A stretch of DNA of 64,000 bases from Balneola sp. (GTDB lineage: Bacteria > Bacteroidota > Rhodothermia > Balneolales > Balneolaceae). The notes under the pieces are model-generated. The model searched no databases, was not told the origin of the DNA, and saw only the letters and a program-made list of their open reading frames with translations. Location of the stretch: positions 244,632 to 308,631 of the forward strand of contig NZMW01000004.1 of assembly GCA_002694685.1 (NCBI GenBank), read 5' to 3'. Both the position numbers and the translations under genes were made by a program. Every line of letters begins with the position of its first letter. Positions within the stretch are counted from its first letter, which is position 1. Positions 35,959 to 44,291 of the stretch are shown here, one piece after another.

Positions 35959-36435
35959 ATGAATATTAGAAAAGCTCAGCAGGAAGATCTCCCTAAAATT
36001 TTAGAAATAAATGAAGCCTCTGTTCCGCATGTAAGCAGCGTGGAGCTTTCAGATATGAAGCGGTTTCTGGATGATGCAAATCCTTTTTTGGTTGTAGAAG
36101 TGGAAGCAGAAGTAGCTGGTTTTATGATTGTGCTTCAGAAAGGGCTGGATTATCAAAGCTTGAACTATAAGTTCTTCTGTGATAATTATGACGACTTCAA
36201 TTATGTAGACCGCATCGCAATCAAGGAAGAGTTCAGAGGGCAAAAACTGGGAACGGCATTATATGATCATTTAATTAGAAACTCAGACAAGCAGATGGTT
36301 ACTTGTGAAGTAAACCTCAAACCACCCAATCCAAAATCGATGGGGTTCCATAAGTCGCTGGGCTTCAGTGAAGTAGCCGTTCAAGAGACAGAAGAGGGTA
36401 GAAAAAGTGTAGCTATGTTGGTTAAAAGGATGTAA
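35959..36435 (+). CDS. GNAT family N-acetyltransferase
   Basis: A 158-residue single-domain GNAT protein. MNIRKAQQEDLPKILEINE is a typical first strand and helix, and the acetyl-CoA loop is IKEEFRGQKLGTALYDHL (about residues 92-109). The C-terminal MGFHKSLGFSE is the usual last strand motif. Substrate unknown. It stands alone before the fasciclin gene (about 90 bp gap). Confidence 0.85.
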   Translation: MNIRKAQQEDLPKILEINEASVPHVSSVELSDMKRFLDDANPFLVVEVEAEVAGFMIVLQKGLDYQSLNYKFFCDNYDDFNYVDRIAIKEEFRGQKLGTALYDHLIRNSDKQMVTCEVNLKPPNPKSMGFHKSLGFSEVAVQETEEGRKSVAMLVKRM

Positions 36436-36527
36436 AAAGAGAGAAGTTTAATTTTCAAAATGGAATGAAAGTTAGCGGTTTTGGTTTATGCGGACAGACT
36501 ATTCAATCATAAATAAATCAAAACATC

Positions 36528-37079
36528 ATGAGAAGACTAAAATCAGTATTGGGAGTATTTGCACTTACATTTGCAATGCTTCTTTCGACAAACGTACAAG
36601 CGCAAGACAGTGATATTGTAGAATTAGCTGTCGCAACCGATGATCTTTCAACCCTTGTAACTGCCGTTAAAGCAGCAGGGTTAGTAGAGACGCTACAAAG
36701 TGACGGACCATTCACGGTCTTTGCACCAACCAACGCAGCATTTGAAGCACTTCCAGAAGGTGTTCTTGAAATGCTATTGAAACCGGAGAATAAGGATAAG
36801 CTTACAGCCGTATTGACCTACCATGTAGTGTCCGGCAAAGTAATGTCCGGCGACTTAAAAGATGGCATGATGGCAACAACCGTTGAAGGAAGTAAAGCTG
36901 AGATTTCTATCAACTATGGTAAAGTTAAAGTTGATGGCGCTAATGTTGCTATGGCTGATATTGAAGCTTCTAACGGTGTAGTACACGTTATTGACGCTAT
37001 AATTCTGCCTCCAAGTATTCAGAAAGCACTTGCTTCCAACGAAAGTGATATGGAAGAAGATTCAGGAAGTGACTGGTAG
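36528..37079 (+). CDS. Secreted fasciclin-domain protein
   Basis: A 183-residue protein with an N-terminal signal peptide (about 1-25, ending NVQAQD) and one fasciclin (FAS1) domain (about 30-165). The two FAS1 motifs are visible: FTVFAPTNAAFEALPEG and NGVVHVIDAIILPP. Such proteins act in adhesion at the cell surface or periplasm. The C-terminus is short and acidic. It is followed by a strong terminator, so it is a single-gene transcript. Confidence 0.93.
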   Translation: MRRLKSVLGVFALTFAMLLSTNVQAQDSDIVELAVATDDLSTLVTAVKAAGLVETLQSDGPFTVFAPTNAAFEALPEGVLEMLLKPENKDKLTAVLTYHVVSGKVMSGDLKDGMMATTVEGSKAEISINYGKVKVDGANVAMADIEASNGVVHVIDAIILPPSIQKALASNESDMEEDSGSDW

Positions 37080-37101
37080 AAACAGTTAGTTTAAAGTTAC
37101 C

Positions 37102-37134
37102 AAGGCTGATATCGAGAGATATCGGCCTTTTTTT
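37102..37134 (+). terminator. Rho-independent terminator of the fasciclin gene
   Basis: A 12-bp stem (37102-37113 with 37118-37129, one T-G pair) has a GAGA tetraloop and runs into seven T's. It starts 23 bp after the stop codon of the fasciclin gene, with the same orientation. Confidence 0.92.
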
Positions 37135-37150
37135 ATGAATTAGAATATGA

Positions 37151-37387
37151 TCAGTTTTCGGGAAGGTTCTCAAATTCCTTTCGCTTCTTTTCCATCCATT
37201 TTTGCATAGCCTCAGGATCGTTCATCATTTCCGACATTTCCTGCATGGCTTCTAAATGAGCCTCATCTTTTTGCTGAAACATTTCGGTACCATGCTTTTT
37301 GCTTTGCTCGGCAATTTCCTGGAAAGTCTTACCTTTGAATTCTACATCACAGGCACCGCCTAATTGTTTACATGTCATCGTTTTCAT
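37151..37387 (-). CDS. DUF1059 domain protein
   Basis: A 78-residue protein beginning MKTMTCKQLGGACDVEFKG, the signature of DUF1059 small proteins, which contain a short Cys-containing beta region and a helical tail (residues 25-78, rich in Glu, Lys and Met). The function is unknown. It is 27 bp downstream of ilvA on the same strand and could be read through from it. Confidence 0.85.
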   Translation of the reverse strand: MKTMTCKQLGGACDVEFKGKTFQEIAEQSKKHGTEMFQQKDEAHLEAMQEMSEMMNDPEAMQKWMEKKRKEFENLPEN

Positions 37388-37414
37388 AGTAGTATATTTT
37401 GTTAAGCGCTTCTT

Positions 37415-38680
37415 TTAGATAAGAAATCTAAACAAATGCGGCTGATTATTCACGTATTCGTAGTTAATATTCGCCGCTTCCATACGCTCAACTAAAGGCT
37501 CGAAATCGTTTTTAGCTTTAATTTCGATACCAATCAATGCAGGACCTTGTTCACGGCTGGTTTTCTTAGAGTACTCAAAATGGGCAATATCATCTTGAGG
37601 TCCAAGGACATTATCCAAAAACTCACGTAAAGCACCAGCGCGCTGAGGAAAGTCCACAATGAAATAGTGTTTCAGTCCTTCGTACAACATGGATCGCTCT
37701 TTAATCTCTGCAGTTCGGGTGATGTCGTTATTACTCCCACTTACCACACAAACAACGTTCTTTCCTTTGATTTCATCCTTGAGAAAGTCCAGAGCTGCCA
37801 CTGATAAGGATCCGGCCGGTTCAGCTACAATAGCCTGTTCATTATACAACTGAAGAATGGTGCTGCATACTTTGCCTTCGTGAACTGTGATGACTTTCTC
37901 CAACACTTCCTGACAAATTTTAAAATTGTGTTCACCCACACGCTTAACCGCCGCCCCATCTACAAACTTGTCGATTTTTTCTAAGGTGAGAAGTTCACCC
38001 TGTTCCAATGATTTTTTCATAGCCGGAGCTCCTTCCGGTTCAACCCCAATAATCTTAGTGGAAGGAGAGAGCACGCTGAAGTAGGAACCGATGCCGGATG
38101 AAAGTCCGCCACCGCCAATAGGTACAATTAAATAATCGATGGGTTCTTCAGCATCTTCGAGAATTTCTTTACCCACTGTTCCTTGTCCCTCGATAATTTT
38201 GGGGTCATCAAATGGAGGAATGAAAGCAGCGCTTTGTTGCTTAGAAAACTGCATGGCTTCGTCAAAAGAATCGTCGAAAGTGTCCCCCACTAGTCGGACT
38301 TCTACAAATTCCTTCCCAAACATCTTAACCTGTTTTACTTTCTGCTCGGGAGTAGGAACCGGCATAAATATGACACCTTTTATCTTCTTCTTAGCACAGG
38401 CAAAGGCCACGCCCTGAGCGTGATTCCCCGCACTTGCACATACAATACCGTTTTCTAGTTCCTTGTCATTTAGACTTTGAATCTTATGATAAGCCCCACG
38501 AATTTTATAAGACCGAACTACCTGCAAGTCTTCTCGTTTCAGCCAGACATTAGCACCGGATTGCTCCGAAAGCTGATGATTATACATCAAAGGAGTGCGG
38601 ATGGCGATGTCTTTTAAAACATGAGCAGCTTCCTGTATGTTTTCTACCGAGACGGTATTCGAAGTTTTTGCTTCTGGCAT
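37415..38680 (-). CDS. ilvA: Threonine ammonia-lyase (biosynthetic threonine deaminase)
   Basis: A 421-residue PLP enzyme that converts threonine to 2-oxobutanoate, the first step towards isoleucine. The PLP Lys is in VVRSYKIRGAYHK (about residue 62), the phosphate-binding loop is PIGGGGLSSGI (about 188) and a single ACT-like regulatory domain occupies about 335-421. The C-terminal domain suggests allosteric control, as in other biosynthetic IlvA enzymes. It lies downstream of ilvC after a 156-bp space filled with family A hairpins, so it may be the last gene of the ilvDBNC-A run. Confidence 0.94.
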   Translation of the reverse strand: MPEAKTSNTVSVENIQEAAHVLKDIAIRTPLMYNHQLSEQSGANVWLKREDLQVVRSYKIRGAYHKIQSLNDKELENGIVCASAGNHAQGVAFACAKKKIKGVIFMPVPTPEQKVKQVKMFGKEFVEVRLVGDTFDDSFDEAMQFSKQQSAAFIPPFDDPKIIEGQGTVGKEILEDAEEPIDYLIVPIGGGGLSSGIGSYFSVLSPSTKIIGVEPEGAPAMKKSLEQGELLTLEKIDKFVDGAAVKRVGEHNFKICQEVLEKVITVHEGKVCSTILQLYNEQAIVAEPAGSLSVAALDFLKDEIKGKNVVCVVSGSNNDITRTAEIKERSMLYEGLKHYFIVDFPQRAGALREFLDNVLGPQDDIAHFEYSKKTSREQGPALIGIEIKAKNDFEPLVERMEAANINYEYVNNQPHLFRFLI

Positions 38681-38719
38681 GTGAGGTCTTGGAATTATGA
38701 ATTGGTAGTTAGAGAGGGT

Positions 38720-38820
38720 TCGTTCCGACGCAGAGCGTCGGAACGAGATCTATTACTAGATCTAATAATAGAGTGAAGAATCAATCGTTAACCTCGCTCC
38801 TGACGCTCTGCGTCGGAGCG
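38720..38820. repeat. Palindromic repeat family A, copy 3 (two hairpins), between ilvC and ilvA
   Basis: Hairpin one (38720-38746) has a perfect 12-bp stem, TCGTTCCGACGC/GCGTCGGAACGA, with loop AGA. Hairpin two (38795-38820) pairs CGCTCC-T-GACGC with GCGTCGGAGCG around loop TCT. The second is the exact reverse complement of the family A copy on the other side of ilvC (39954-39981). It lies in the transcribed space between ilvC and ilvA. Confidence 0.9.
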
Positions 38821-38836
38821 GATTCAGATAAATAAC

Positions 38837-39910
38837 TTATTCCTCAGCTAATTCTGCTTCAACCTTACTATTCTCGGGTCTTAGCTGACGAACCGTAGCT
38901 CCGGCTTTCCACATTTCAGATTCGCGGAGTTCTTTAAGTTCTTCTTCCAGCTTGGCCCGGTAGTCTTCTTTAGAATTAGAGTCTATGGACTTCTGTGCTT
39001 CCCTTCCTGCTGCTACTTCTTCATATAAATTTTCAAAAACAGGTTTAGTTGCATCCCGGAACTTCTTCCACCAATCCAAAGCACCGCGTTGAGCTGTGGT
39101 TGAGCAATTGGCGTACATCCAGTCCATTCCGTTCTCAGCAACCAAAGGCATCAATGATTGGGTGAGTTCTTCCACCGTTTCATTAAAGGCTTCAGAAGGG
39201 GAGTGGCCGTTGGAGCGAAGCACTTCATACTGAGCTGCAAAAATTCCCTGAATAGCACCCATTAGTGTGCCACGTTCACCTGTTAAATCGCTGTAGACTT
39301 CATCTTTAAAAGTTGTTTCGAATAGGTACCCGGAACCAACTCCAATACCTAAAGCGGTAACACGTTCTTTAGCATTGCCTGTTGCATCCTGAAAAATGGC
39401 GTAGCTGGAGTTCAGGCCCCGTCCCTCCAAAAACATACGCCGGAGGGAGGTTCCTGAACCTTTTGGAGCTACTAAAATTACGTCAACATCATTTGGTGGG
39501 ATAATTCCGGTTCGTTCTTTATAAGTGATCCCAAAACCATGTGAGAAGTAAAGAGCATCACCGGGATTTAAGGCAGCTTTCACCGTAGGCCACACAGAAA
39601 TTTGTCCGGCATCAGAGAGCAGATATTGAACCACGGTTCCTCGCTGTGCAGCTTCCTCAATTTCAAAAAGAGTCTCGCCGGGAACCCAGCCATCTTCAAC
39701 GGCTTTATCCCAGGTGCTCGAATTTTTACGTTGACCTACAATAACATTGAAGCCATTATCTTTGAGATTAAGAGCCTGTCCGGGTCCCTGAACACCATAG
39801 CCTAAAACCGCAATGGTTTCGTTTTTCATTGTTTCCTGAGCTTTCTCAAGAGGGAACTCTTCCCGTGTTACTACTTCTTCTTCAACGCCGCCAAAATTTA
39901 AAAGTGCCAT
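38837..39910 (-). CDS. ilvC: Ketol-acid reductoisomerase
   Basis: A 357-residue NADPH-dependent enzyme that converts acetolactate or acetohydroxybutyrate to the dihydroxy acids of Val/Leu and Ile synthesis. The nucleotide-binding loop is AVLGYGVQGPGQALNL, followed by GQRKNSSTWD (phosphate-binding Arg/Lys) and the catalytic region APKGSGTSLRR. The Glu-rich helical C-terminus forms the knotted domain. It is somewhat longer than the 330-residue class I enzymes because of N- and C-terminal additions. It follows ilvN and is flanked on both sides by inverted copies of family A hairpins. Confidence 0.94.
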   Translation of the reverse strand: MALLNFGGVEEEVVTREEFPLEKAQETMKNETIAVLGYGVQGPGQALNLKDNGFNVIVGQRKNSSTWDKAVEDGWVPGETLFEIEEAAQRGTVVQYLLSDAGQISVWPTVKAALNPGDALYFSHGFGITYKERTGIIPPNDVDVILVAPKGSGTSLRRMFLEGRGLNSSYAIFQDATGNAKERVTALGIGVGSGYLFETTFKDEVYSDLTGERGTLMGAIQGIFAAQYEVLRSNGHSPSEAFNETVEELTQSLMPLVAENGMDWMYANCSTTAQRGALDWWKKFRDATKPVFENLYEEVAAGREAQKSIDSNSKEDYRAKLEEELKELRESEMWKAGATVRQLRPENSKVEAELAEE

Positions 39911-39953
39911 GATGTTAGTTGTTTGTTTTTTTAAGTGATTTATATTCGGTGTG

Positions 39954-39981
39954 CGCTCCGACGCAGAGCGTCAGGAGCGAG
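39954..39981. repeat. Palindromic repeat family A, copy 4 (single hairpin), between ilvN and ilvC
   Basis: A single hairpin pairs CGCTCCGACGC with GCGTC-A-GGAGCG around loop AGA, with one bulged base. All 28 bases are the exact reverse complement of 38793-38820, so ilvC is bracketed by a 28-bp inverted repeat. It lies 44 bp upstream of the ilvC start, inside the ilv transcript. Confidence 0.9.
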
Positions 39982-40026
39982 GGATTAAATGTGAGAATTA
40001 AGTTCGTCAAAGGTCATTCGTCAACT

Positions 40027-40569
40027 TTAAACAGTCGCTTCTGCGAGCATTTTCTCAACATCCTTGCCAATGCCATTACGTTCCCGGGAAACAGCTATCC
40101 GTCCCGATCGCACAAATTCAGTGATGCCATAAGGTTTTAGTTCATCAAAGAGGGCCATGGTTTCTCTGCGATATCCGGACTTTTCGATCACTACAAAATG
40201 CTTTTCTATAGTGAGAAAGCGAGCATTGTGCTCTCGAACGATGCGTTCCACCTCGAGTCCGTTAGTCAATGATTTGGTTGAAATTTTATATAAGGCCAAT
40301 TCTTGCTGAACGACTTCCTTCTTCCGGTAATAGTCGGCTTTGAAAACTTCGACCTGTTTTTGAATCTGTTTAATCACTTTAATAACCTGCTCTTCGGTTT
40401 CGGTAACCGCAATGGTAAATCGATAAATACCCTCCGTTTCACTTTCTGAAGTGGTCAGGCTTTCGATGTTAATCTTTCGCTTGGTGAAAATGATGGTGAG
40501 CCTGTGCAGGAGTCCCACATGATTTTCGGTATAAGCGGTTATAGTAAATTCTTGTGCTTCTGATTCCAT
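40027..40569 (-). CDS. ilvN: Acetolactate synthase small (regulatory) subunit
   Basis: A 180-residue regulatory subunit. An N-terminal ACT domain is visible in FTITAYTENHVGLLHRLTII and the following KRKINIESLT; in this family it binds valine and relays feedback inhibition to IlvB. The C-terminal half (about 85-180) matches the ALS small-subunit domain. It is four bases downstream of ilvB, as expected for a translationally linked pair. Confidence 0.93.
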   Translation of the reverse strand: MESEAQEFTITAYTENHVGLLHRLTIIFTKRKINIESLTTSESETEGIYRFTIAVTETEEQVIKVIKQIQKQVEVFKADYYRKKEVVQQELALYKISTKSLTNGLEVERIVREHNARFLTIEKHFVVIEKSGYRRETMALFDELKPYGITEFVRSGRIAVSRERNGIGKDVEKMLAEATV

Positions 40570-40573
40570 GAGA

Positions 40574-42313
40574 TCACTCCAATCTTATTTCTGCAACTCC
40601 CGAGCCGCTTGGGACCATCGGGAATACATTATTTTCTTTTCCAACTCTTACTTCCAGGAAGTATGCGCCATCGTAGTTGATGAATTCTTCAATTGCCTGA
40701 TCCAGATTTTCCCGCTCTGTTACTTTAGCTGTTTCGATGTAGAAACCTTTCGCCAGCTGCTGGAAATCCGGATTAATGAGTTCGGTAGATGAATATCTTT
40801 TTTCAAAAAAGAGCTGCTGCCACTGGCGGACCATCCCTAAAAATTCATTATTGAGCAACAGTACTTTTACTTTTGCTTTGGTTTGATAGATGGTTGCCAA
40901 CTCCTGAATAGTCATTTGTAAACCACCATCGCCGACTACGGCAACAACGGTTCGGTCGGGAGCACCAAGAGCGGCTCCAATTCCAGCCGGAAGTCCAAAA
41001 CCCATTGTGCCAAGTCCGCCCGAAGTGATGTTGCTTTTCGAACGGCTGAAGTTGGTATATCGGCAAGCCACCATCTGGTGTTGACCAACATCGGTAACCA
41101 GAATATGGTCATCATTAGTCTTTTCGTTAATAATGCGGATGACTTCCCCCATGCTTAAAACATCAGAGGGGGGGTGAAGTTCTTCCTCAATGACTTTATC
41201 CCATTCCTCTTTATCACAGTCACGAAAACGTTGCAGCCAGTCTTCATGGCTATTGGGTTTCACCAGTTTAATAAGTTCAGTGAGGGATTCTTTGGCGTCG
41301 CCGAGAACCGGTACATCTGCCGGTACATTTTTATCAATCTCTGCGGGATCAATTTCAAGATGAATAACTTTCGCCTGTTTGGCATATTTGGAAAGGTTCC
41401 CGGTTACCCGATCATCAAACCGCATGCCAATCGCGATAAGTACATCACATTCGTTGGTAAGCAGGTTGGGGCCATAATTTCCGTGCATGCCCAACATTCC
41501 GACATTTAGGGGGTGATCAGTTTCTAGAGCAGAAAGCCCCATAATAGTCCAGGCCGATGGAATTCCTGTTTTCTCAATAAATTGTTTGAATTCCTTTTCG
41601 GCATTTCCCAGAATCACACCTTGCCCAAACAAAACATAAGGTCGTTCGGCATTATTGATAAGCTCAGCGGCTTCTTCAATTTTGGTGTGATTTAGTTTTG
41701 GTTTGGGAGCATAGCTTCGAAGTGAAGTGCACTTTTCATACTCAAAATCAAACTCTTCAAATTGAGCATCTTTAGTGATGTCAATAACTACCGGTCCCGG
41801 TCGGCCTGATCTCGCCAGGTAAAATGCTTTCGCCAAAGCCTCGGGTATTTCTTCCGCACTGGTAATCTGATAATTCCATTTTGTAACGGGCATTGAGATC
41901 CCCAAAACATCACATTCCTGAAAGGCATCACTTCCCAATAAAGAAGAATTTACCTGACCTGTAATACAAACAAGGGGGGTTGAATCGATTTGCGCATCGG
42001 CTATTCCGGTAACCAAATTAGTAGCTCCAGGTCCGGATGTAGCGAGACAGACTCCTACTTTTCCGGAAGCTCTCGCATAACCCTGAGCCATGTGAATGGC
42101 GCCTTGTTCGTGTCGGGCAAGTATGTGATGAACGGTTTCCTGATGATCATATAGAGCATCGTAAACCGGCATAATAGCTCCGCCGGGATATCCAAAAGCC
42201 ATATCGACCTTTTCTTCCAGGAGAATCTGTACCAATGCTTCCGCACCGGTCATGCGCCTGGATGCTTTTGTTTTGGGTTTTGATGTTTTTTCTGGTGCTT
42301 CTACTGTTCCCAT
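40574..42313 (-). CDS. ilvB: Acetolactate synthase large (catalytic) subunit
   Basis: A 579-residue thiamine-diphosphate enzyme that makes acetolactate from pyruvate, or acetohydroxybutyrate with 2-oxobutanoate. The family start GAEALVQILLEEKVDMAFGY, the catalytic Glu in ARHEQGAIHMAQGYARA and the TPP-binding GDGGLQMTIQELAT are present. I take the ATG at 42313 (MGTVEAPEK) as the start; an upstream start at 42436 would overlap ilvD by about 100 bp and adds unrelated residues. ACTCACTCACT lies directly before the ATG. 23 bp separate it from ilvD. Confidence 0.95.
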   Translation of the reverse strand: MGTVEAPEKTSKPKTKASRRMTGAEALVQILLEEKVDMAFGYPGGAIMPVYDALYDHQETVHHILARHEQGAIHMAQGYARASGKVGVCLATSGPGATNLVTGIADAQIDSTPLVCITGQVNSSLLGSDAFQECDVLGISMPVTKWNYQITSAEEIPEALAKAFYLARSGRPGPVVIDITKDAQFEEFDFEYEKCTSLRSYAPKPKLNHTKIEEAAELINNAERPYVLFGQGVILGNAEKEFKQFIEKTGIPSAWTIMGLSALETDHPLNVGMLGMHGNYGPNLLTNECDVLIAIGMRFDDRVTGNLSKYAKQAKVIHLEIDPAEIDKNVPADVPVLGDAKESLTELIKLVKPNSHEDWLQRFRDCDKEEWDKVIEEELHPPSDVLSMGEVIRIINEKTNDDHILVTDVGQHQMVACRYTNFSRSKSNITSGGLGTMGFGLPAGIGAALGAPDRTVVAVVGDGGLQMTIQELATIYQTKAKVKVLLLNNEFLGMVRQWQQLFFEKRYSSTELINPDFQQLAKGFYIETAKVTERENLDQAIEEFINYDGAYFLEVRVGKENNVFPMVPSGSGVAEIRLE

Positions 42314-42336
42314 AGTGAGTGAGTGAGAGTGAATAT

Positions 42337-44016
42337 TTAAAACTCGTCGGTTACGCAGCCTTGAGAAGCTGAGGAAACGGTTCGTGCATATTTGTAGAGG
42401 GTTCCTGAAGTCTCCTTCAGCAGTGGCTCCTTCCATTGTTTTTTTCGAGCGGCTAACTCTTCATCAGAAATGAGCACATTGATCTCATTCTTTGTTGCGT
42501 CAATTCTGATGGTGTCTCCATTCTTGACCAGCCCTATTGCGCCGCCTGTTTGTGCTTCGGGAGTGATATGACCTACAACAAATCCGTGTGTTCCGCCCGA
42601 AAACCTTCCGTCTGTGATCAGCGCGACTTCTTTACCCAATCCTGCGCCCATAATCGCTGACGTGGGTTTCAGCATTTCCGGCATTCCGGGTCCGCCTTTG
42701 GGGCCTACATATCGAATAACAACAACGTCTCCGGATTCAACTTTTCCATTCTTAATACCTTCATTGGCTTCCGCTTCACTTTCAAAAACCCGGGCCGTTC
42801 CTTCAAAAAGTTCGCCTTCTTTTCCAGTGATTTTCGCCACGGCACCTTCTTCAGCAAGATTTCCATATAAAATTTGTATATGCCCGTTTTTCTTGATTGG
42901 GTTATTCAAGGGGTGAATAACATCTTGGCTATCACCCAGAGCATCAATTTCTTCGAGGTTTTCAGCCAGCGTTTTTCCGGTAACCGTTTTGCAGGTCCCA
43001 TCAAGTAAATCATGCTCTAGCATGTATTTCATGACGGCCGGAACTCCGCCAACTTCATGTAAATCTTCCATTACATATTTTCCGCTCGGCTTCAAATCAG
43101 CCAAAAATGGAGTAGTATTGCTGAGTCGCTGAAAGTCTTCCAGGCCTATTTCAATCCCGGCAGTTTTAGCTATGGCAATCATGTGCAGAACCGCATTTGT
43201 TGATCCGCCTAAGACAATGATGAGGCGAATGGCATTCTCAAAAGAGGCTTTGGTTAATATGTCTAGAGGCTTAATGTCATTTTCGAGTAGGTAGTAGAGG
43301 TGTTTGCCGATGTCTTCACATTCCAAAACTTTAGCACTGTTAGTAGCAGGATTGGATGAGTTATAAGGAAGACTCATACCTAAAGCTTCAATAGCCGATG
43401 ACATGGTGTTGGCGGTGTACATTCCCCCGCAGGCACCGGCACCGGGACAAGCATGTTGGATCACATCCTTAAAATCCCTTTCCGACATATTGCCACTTAC
43501 CTTTTGCCCCCAAGCTTCAAAGGCGGATACTACATCCAGCTTTTTTCCATTATGAAACCCCGGGGCAATGGTTCCTCCATAAACAAGAATAGAAGGTCGG
43601 TTAACCCTGATCATTGCCATTAAGGCTCCGGGCATATTCTTATCACATCCCACAATAGCTGCCATTCCATCATAAGACATTCCTTTGATCACGGATTCCA
43701 TTGAATCTGCAATCAGGTCGCGGGAGGGAAGTGAATACCTCATTCCCGGGGTTCCCATAGAAATACCATCACTGATGCCGATGGTGTTGAAAATCAGTCC
43801 ATTTAAATCAGATGCCTCAATTCCCTTTTTAACGTGAAGGGCTAAATCATTGAGATGCATATTGCATGGATTGCCTTCATAACCGGTACTAGCTATCCCG
43901 ATGAGGGGTTTTTGAAGGTCTTCATCATCCAGACCAATAGCATGTAGCATAGCCTGGGCGGCCGGTTGAGAGTCATCCTGAGTAACTTGTTTACTGTATT
44001 TATTTAATTCCGCCAT
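42337..44016 (-). CDS. ilvD: Dihydroxy-acid dehydratase
   Basis: A 559-residue Fe-S enzyme that dehydrates the dihydroxy acids to 2-oxoisovalerate and 2-oxo-3-methylvalerate. The Cys-containing cluster-binding motifs are [15 protein letters not shown] and [16 protein letters not shown]. It is the first gene of ilvDBNC. Its 5' leader contains a full transcription attenuator (leader peptide, antiterminator pairing and terminator, 44057-44186), described separately. Confidence 0.96.
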   Translation of the reverse strand: MAELNKYSKQVTQDDSQPAAQAMLHAIGLDDEDLQKPLIGIASTGYEGNPCNMHLNDLALHVKKGIEASDLNGLIFNTIGISDGISMGTPGMRYSLPSRDLIADSMESVIKGMSYDGMAAIVGCDKNMPGALMAMIRVNRPSILVYGGTIAPGFHNGKKLDVVSAFEAWGQKVSGNMSERDFKDVIQHACPGAGACGGMYTANTMSSAIEALGMSLPYNSSNPATNSAKVLECEDIGKHLYYLLENDIKPLDILTKASFENAIRLIIVLGGSTNAVLHMIAIAKTAGIEIGLEDFQRLSNTTPFLADLKPSGKYVMEDLHEVGGVPAVMKYMLEHDLLDGTCKTVTGKTLAENLEEIDALGDSQDVIHPLNNPIKKNGHIQILYGNLAEEGAVAKITGKEGELFEGTARVFESEAEANEGIKNGKVESGDVVVIRYVGPKGGPGMPEMLKPTSAIMGAGLGKEVALITDGRFSGGTHGFVVGHITPEAQTGGAIGLVKNGDTIRIDATKNEINVLISDEELAARKKQWKEPLLKETSGTLYKYARTVSSASQGCVTDEF

Positions 44017-44056
44017 GTAATGAGTGAGTGAAAATCAGTTCCAAAAAACTTAGTGC

Positions 44057-44089
44057 AAAAAAAAAGCCTTCCGGGCTAGGGAAGGCTTT
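44057..44089 (-). terminator. Attenuator terminator in the ilvD leader
   Basis: On the minus strand AAAGCCTTCC and GGAAGGCTTT form a perfect 10-bp stem around a 7-nt loop (CTAGCCC), followed directly by nine T's. It begins 22 nt after the stop of the Ile/Val/Leu-rich leader peptide and ends about 40 nt before the ilvD ATG, so it would stop transcription before ilvD. It could also end the transcript of the 513-residue gene upstream, but its place behind a leader peptide and its competing pairing point to attenuation. Confidence 0.93.
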
Positions 44090-44126
44090 GTGTAATCATA
44101 ATCTGATGTCGTCACAAAACTTTCCC
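44079..44126 (-). promoter_or_regulatory. Antiterminator pairing of the ilvD attenuator
   Basis: The end of the leader-peptide frame (GGGAAAGTTTTGTG, at 44113-44126) can pair with CACAAAGCCTTCCC (at 44079-44092), which contains the 5' arm of the terminator. Twelve of 14 positions are Watson-Crick pairs, one is G-T and one is a mismatch. This pairing and the terminator exclude each other. A ribosome stalled on the Ile codons of the leader peptide would leave the first segment free and allow readthrough; a ribosome reaching the stop would cover it and allow termination. Confidence 0.85.
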
Positions 44127-44186
44127 TGTTCGGTATGGAATACCAATAATTTGAATAATGACCAGAGAAAGAATGATTGACAGCAT
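44112..44186 (-). CDS. ilvD operon leader peptide (IlvL-type)
   Basis: A 24-codon open frame from the ATG at 44186 to the TGA at 44112. Thirteen of 24 codons are for branched-chain amino acids: seven Ile, four Leu and two Val, with Ile concentrated in the middle (for example I-I-Q-I-I-G-I). The end codons GGG AAA GTT TTG form the antiterminator segment. This is the sequence design of a classical ilv leader peptide in enterobacteria, here in a distant lineage. It would act in cis as a sensor of charged tRNA levels. Confidence 0.85.
   Translation of the reverse strand: MLSIILSLVIIQIIGIPYRTGKVL
44144..44179. promoter_or_regulatory. Shared ilv/leu leader motif, copy A
   Basis: CCAATNANTTGAANNNTGAC continues into CAGAGAAAG; 24 of 29 positions are identical with the copy at 45968-45996, in the same orientation on the plus strand. 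The core is flanked by CAATAATT and AATGATTG, complementary at seven of eight positions. It overlaps the ilv leader-peptide frame. It may be an operator for a branched-chain regulator, or the two copies may be a duplication that brackets the 513-residue gene. Confidence 0.5.
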
Positions 44187-44291
44187 ATTTAAATGTTTAT
44201 ATCGCTCCAAAGAAAAGCGGATGGTTCTTTAATATCAACAAAGGTTGCAGTTGAACTTTTGGATTGATGGGATGTCTAAGGGGCAGCTAGT

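Noticed and set aside
38793-39981. ilvC as a recently mobilised cassette
   Set aside because: The inverted repeats belong to a family found at many other gaps here, and ilvC is in its usual operon context, so mobility is not needed to explain the pattern.
42314-42436. N-terminal extension of IlvB overlapping ilvD
   Set aside because: It would be an overlap of about 100 bp with unrelated residues; the ATG at 42313 follows the ilvD stop neatly.
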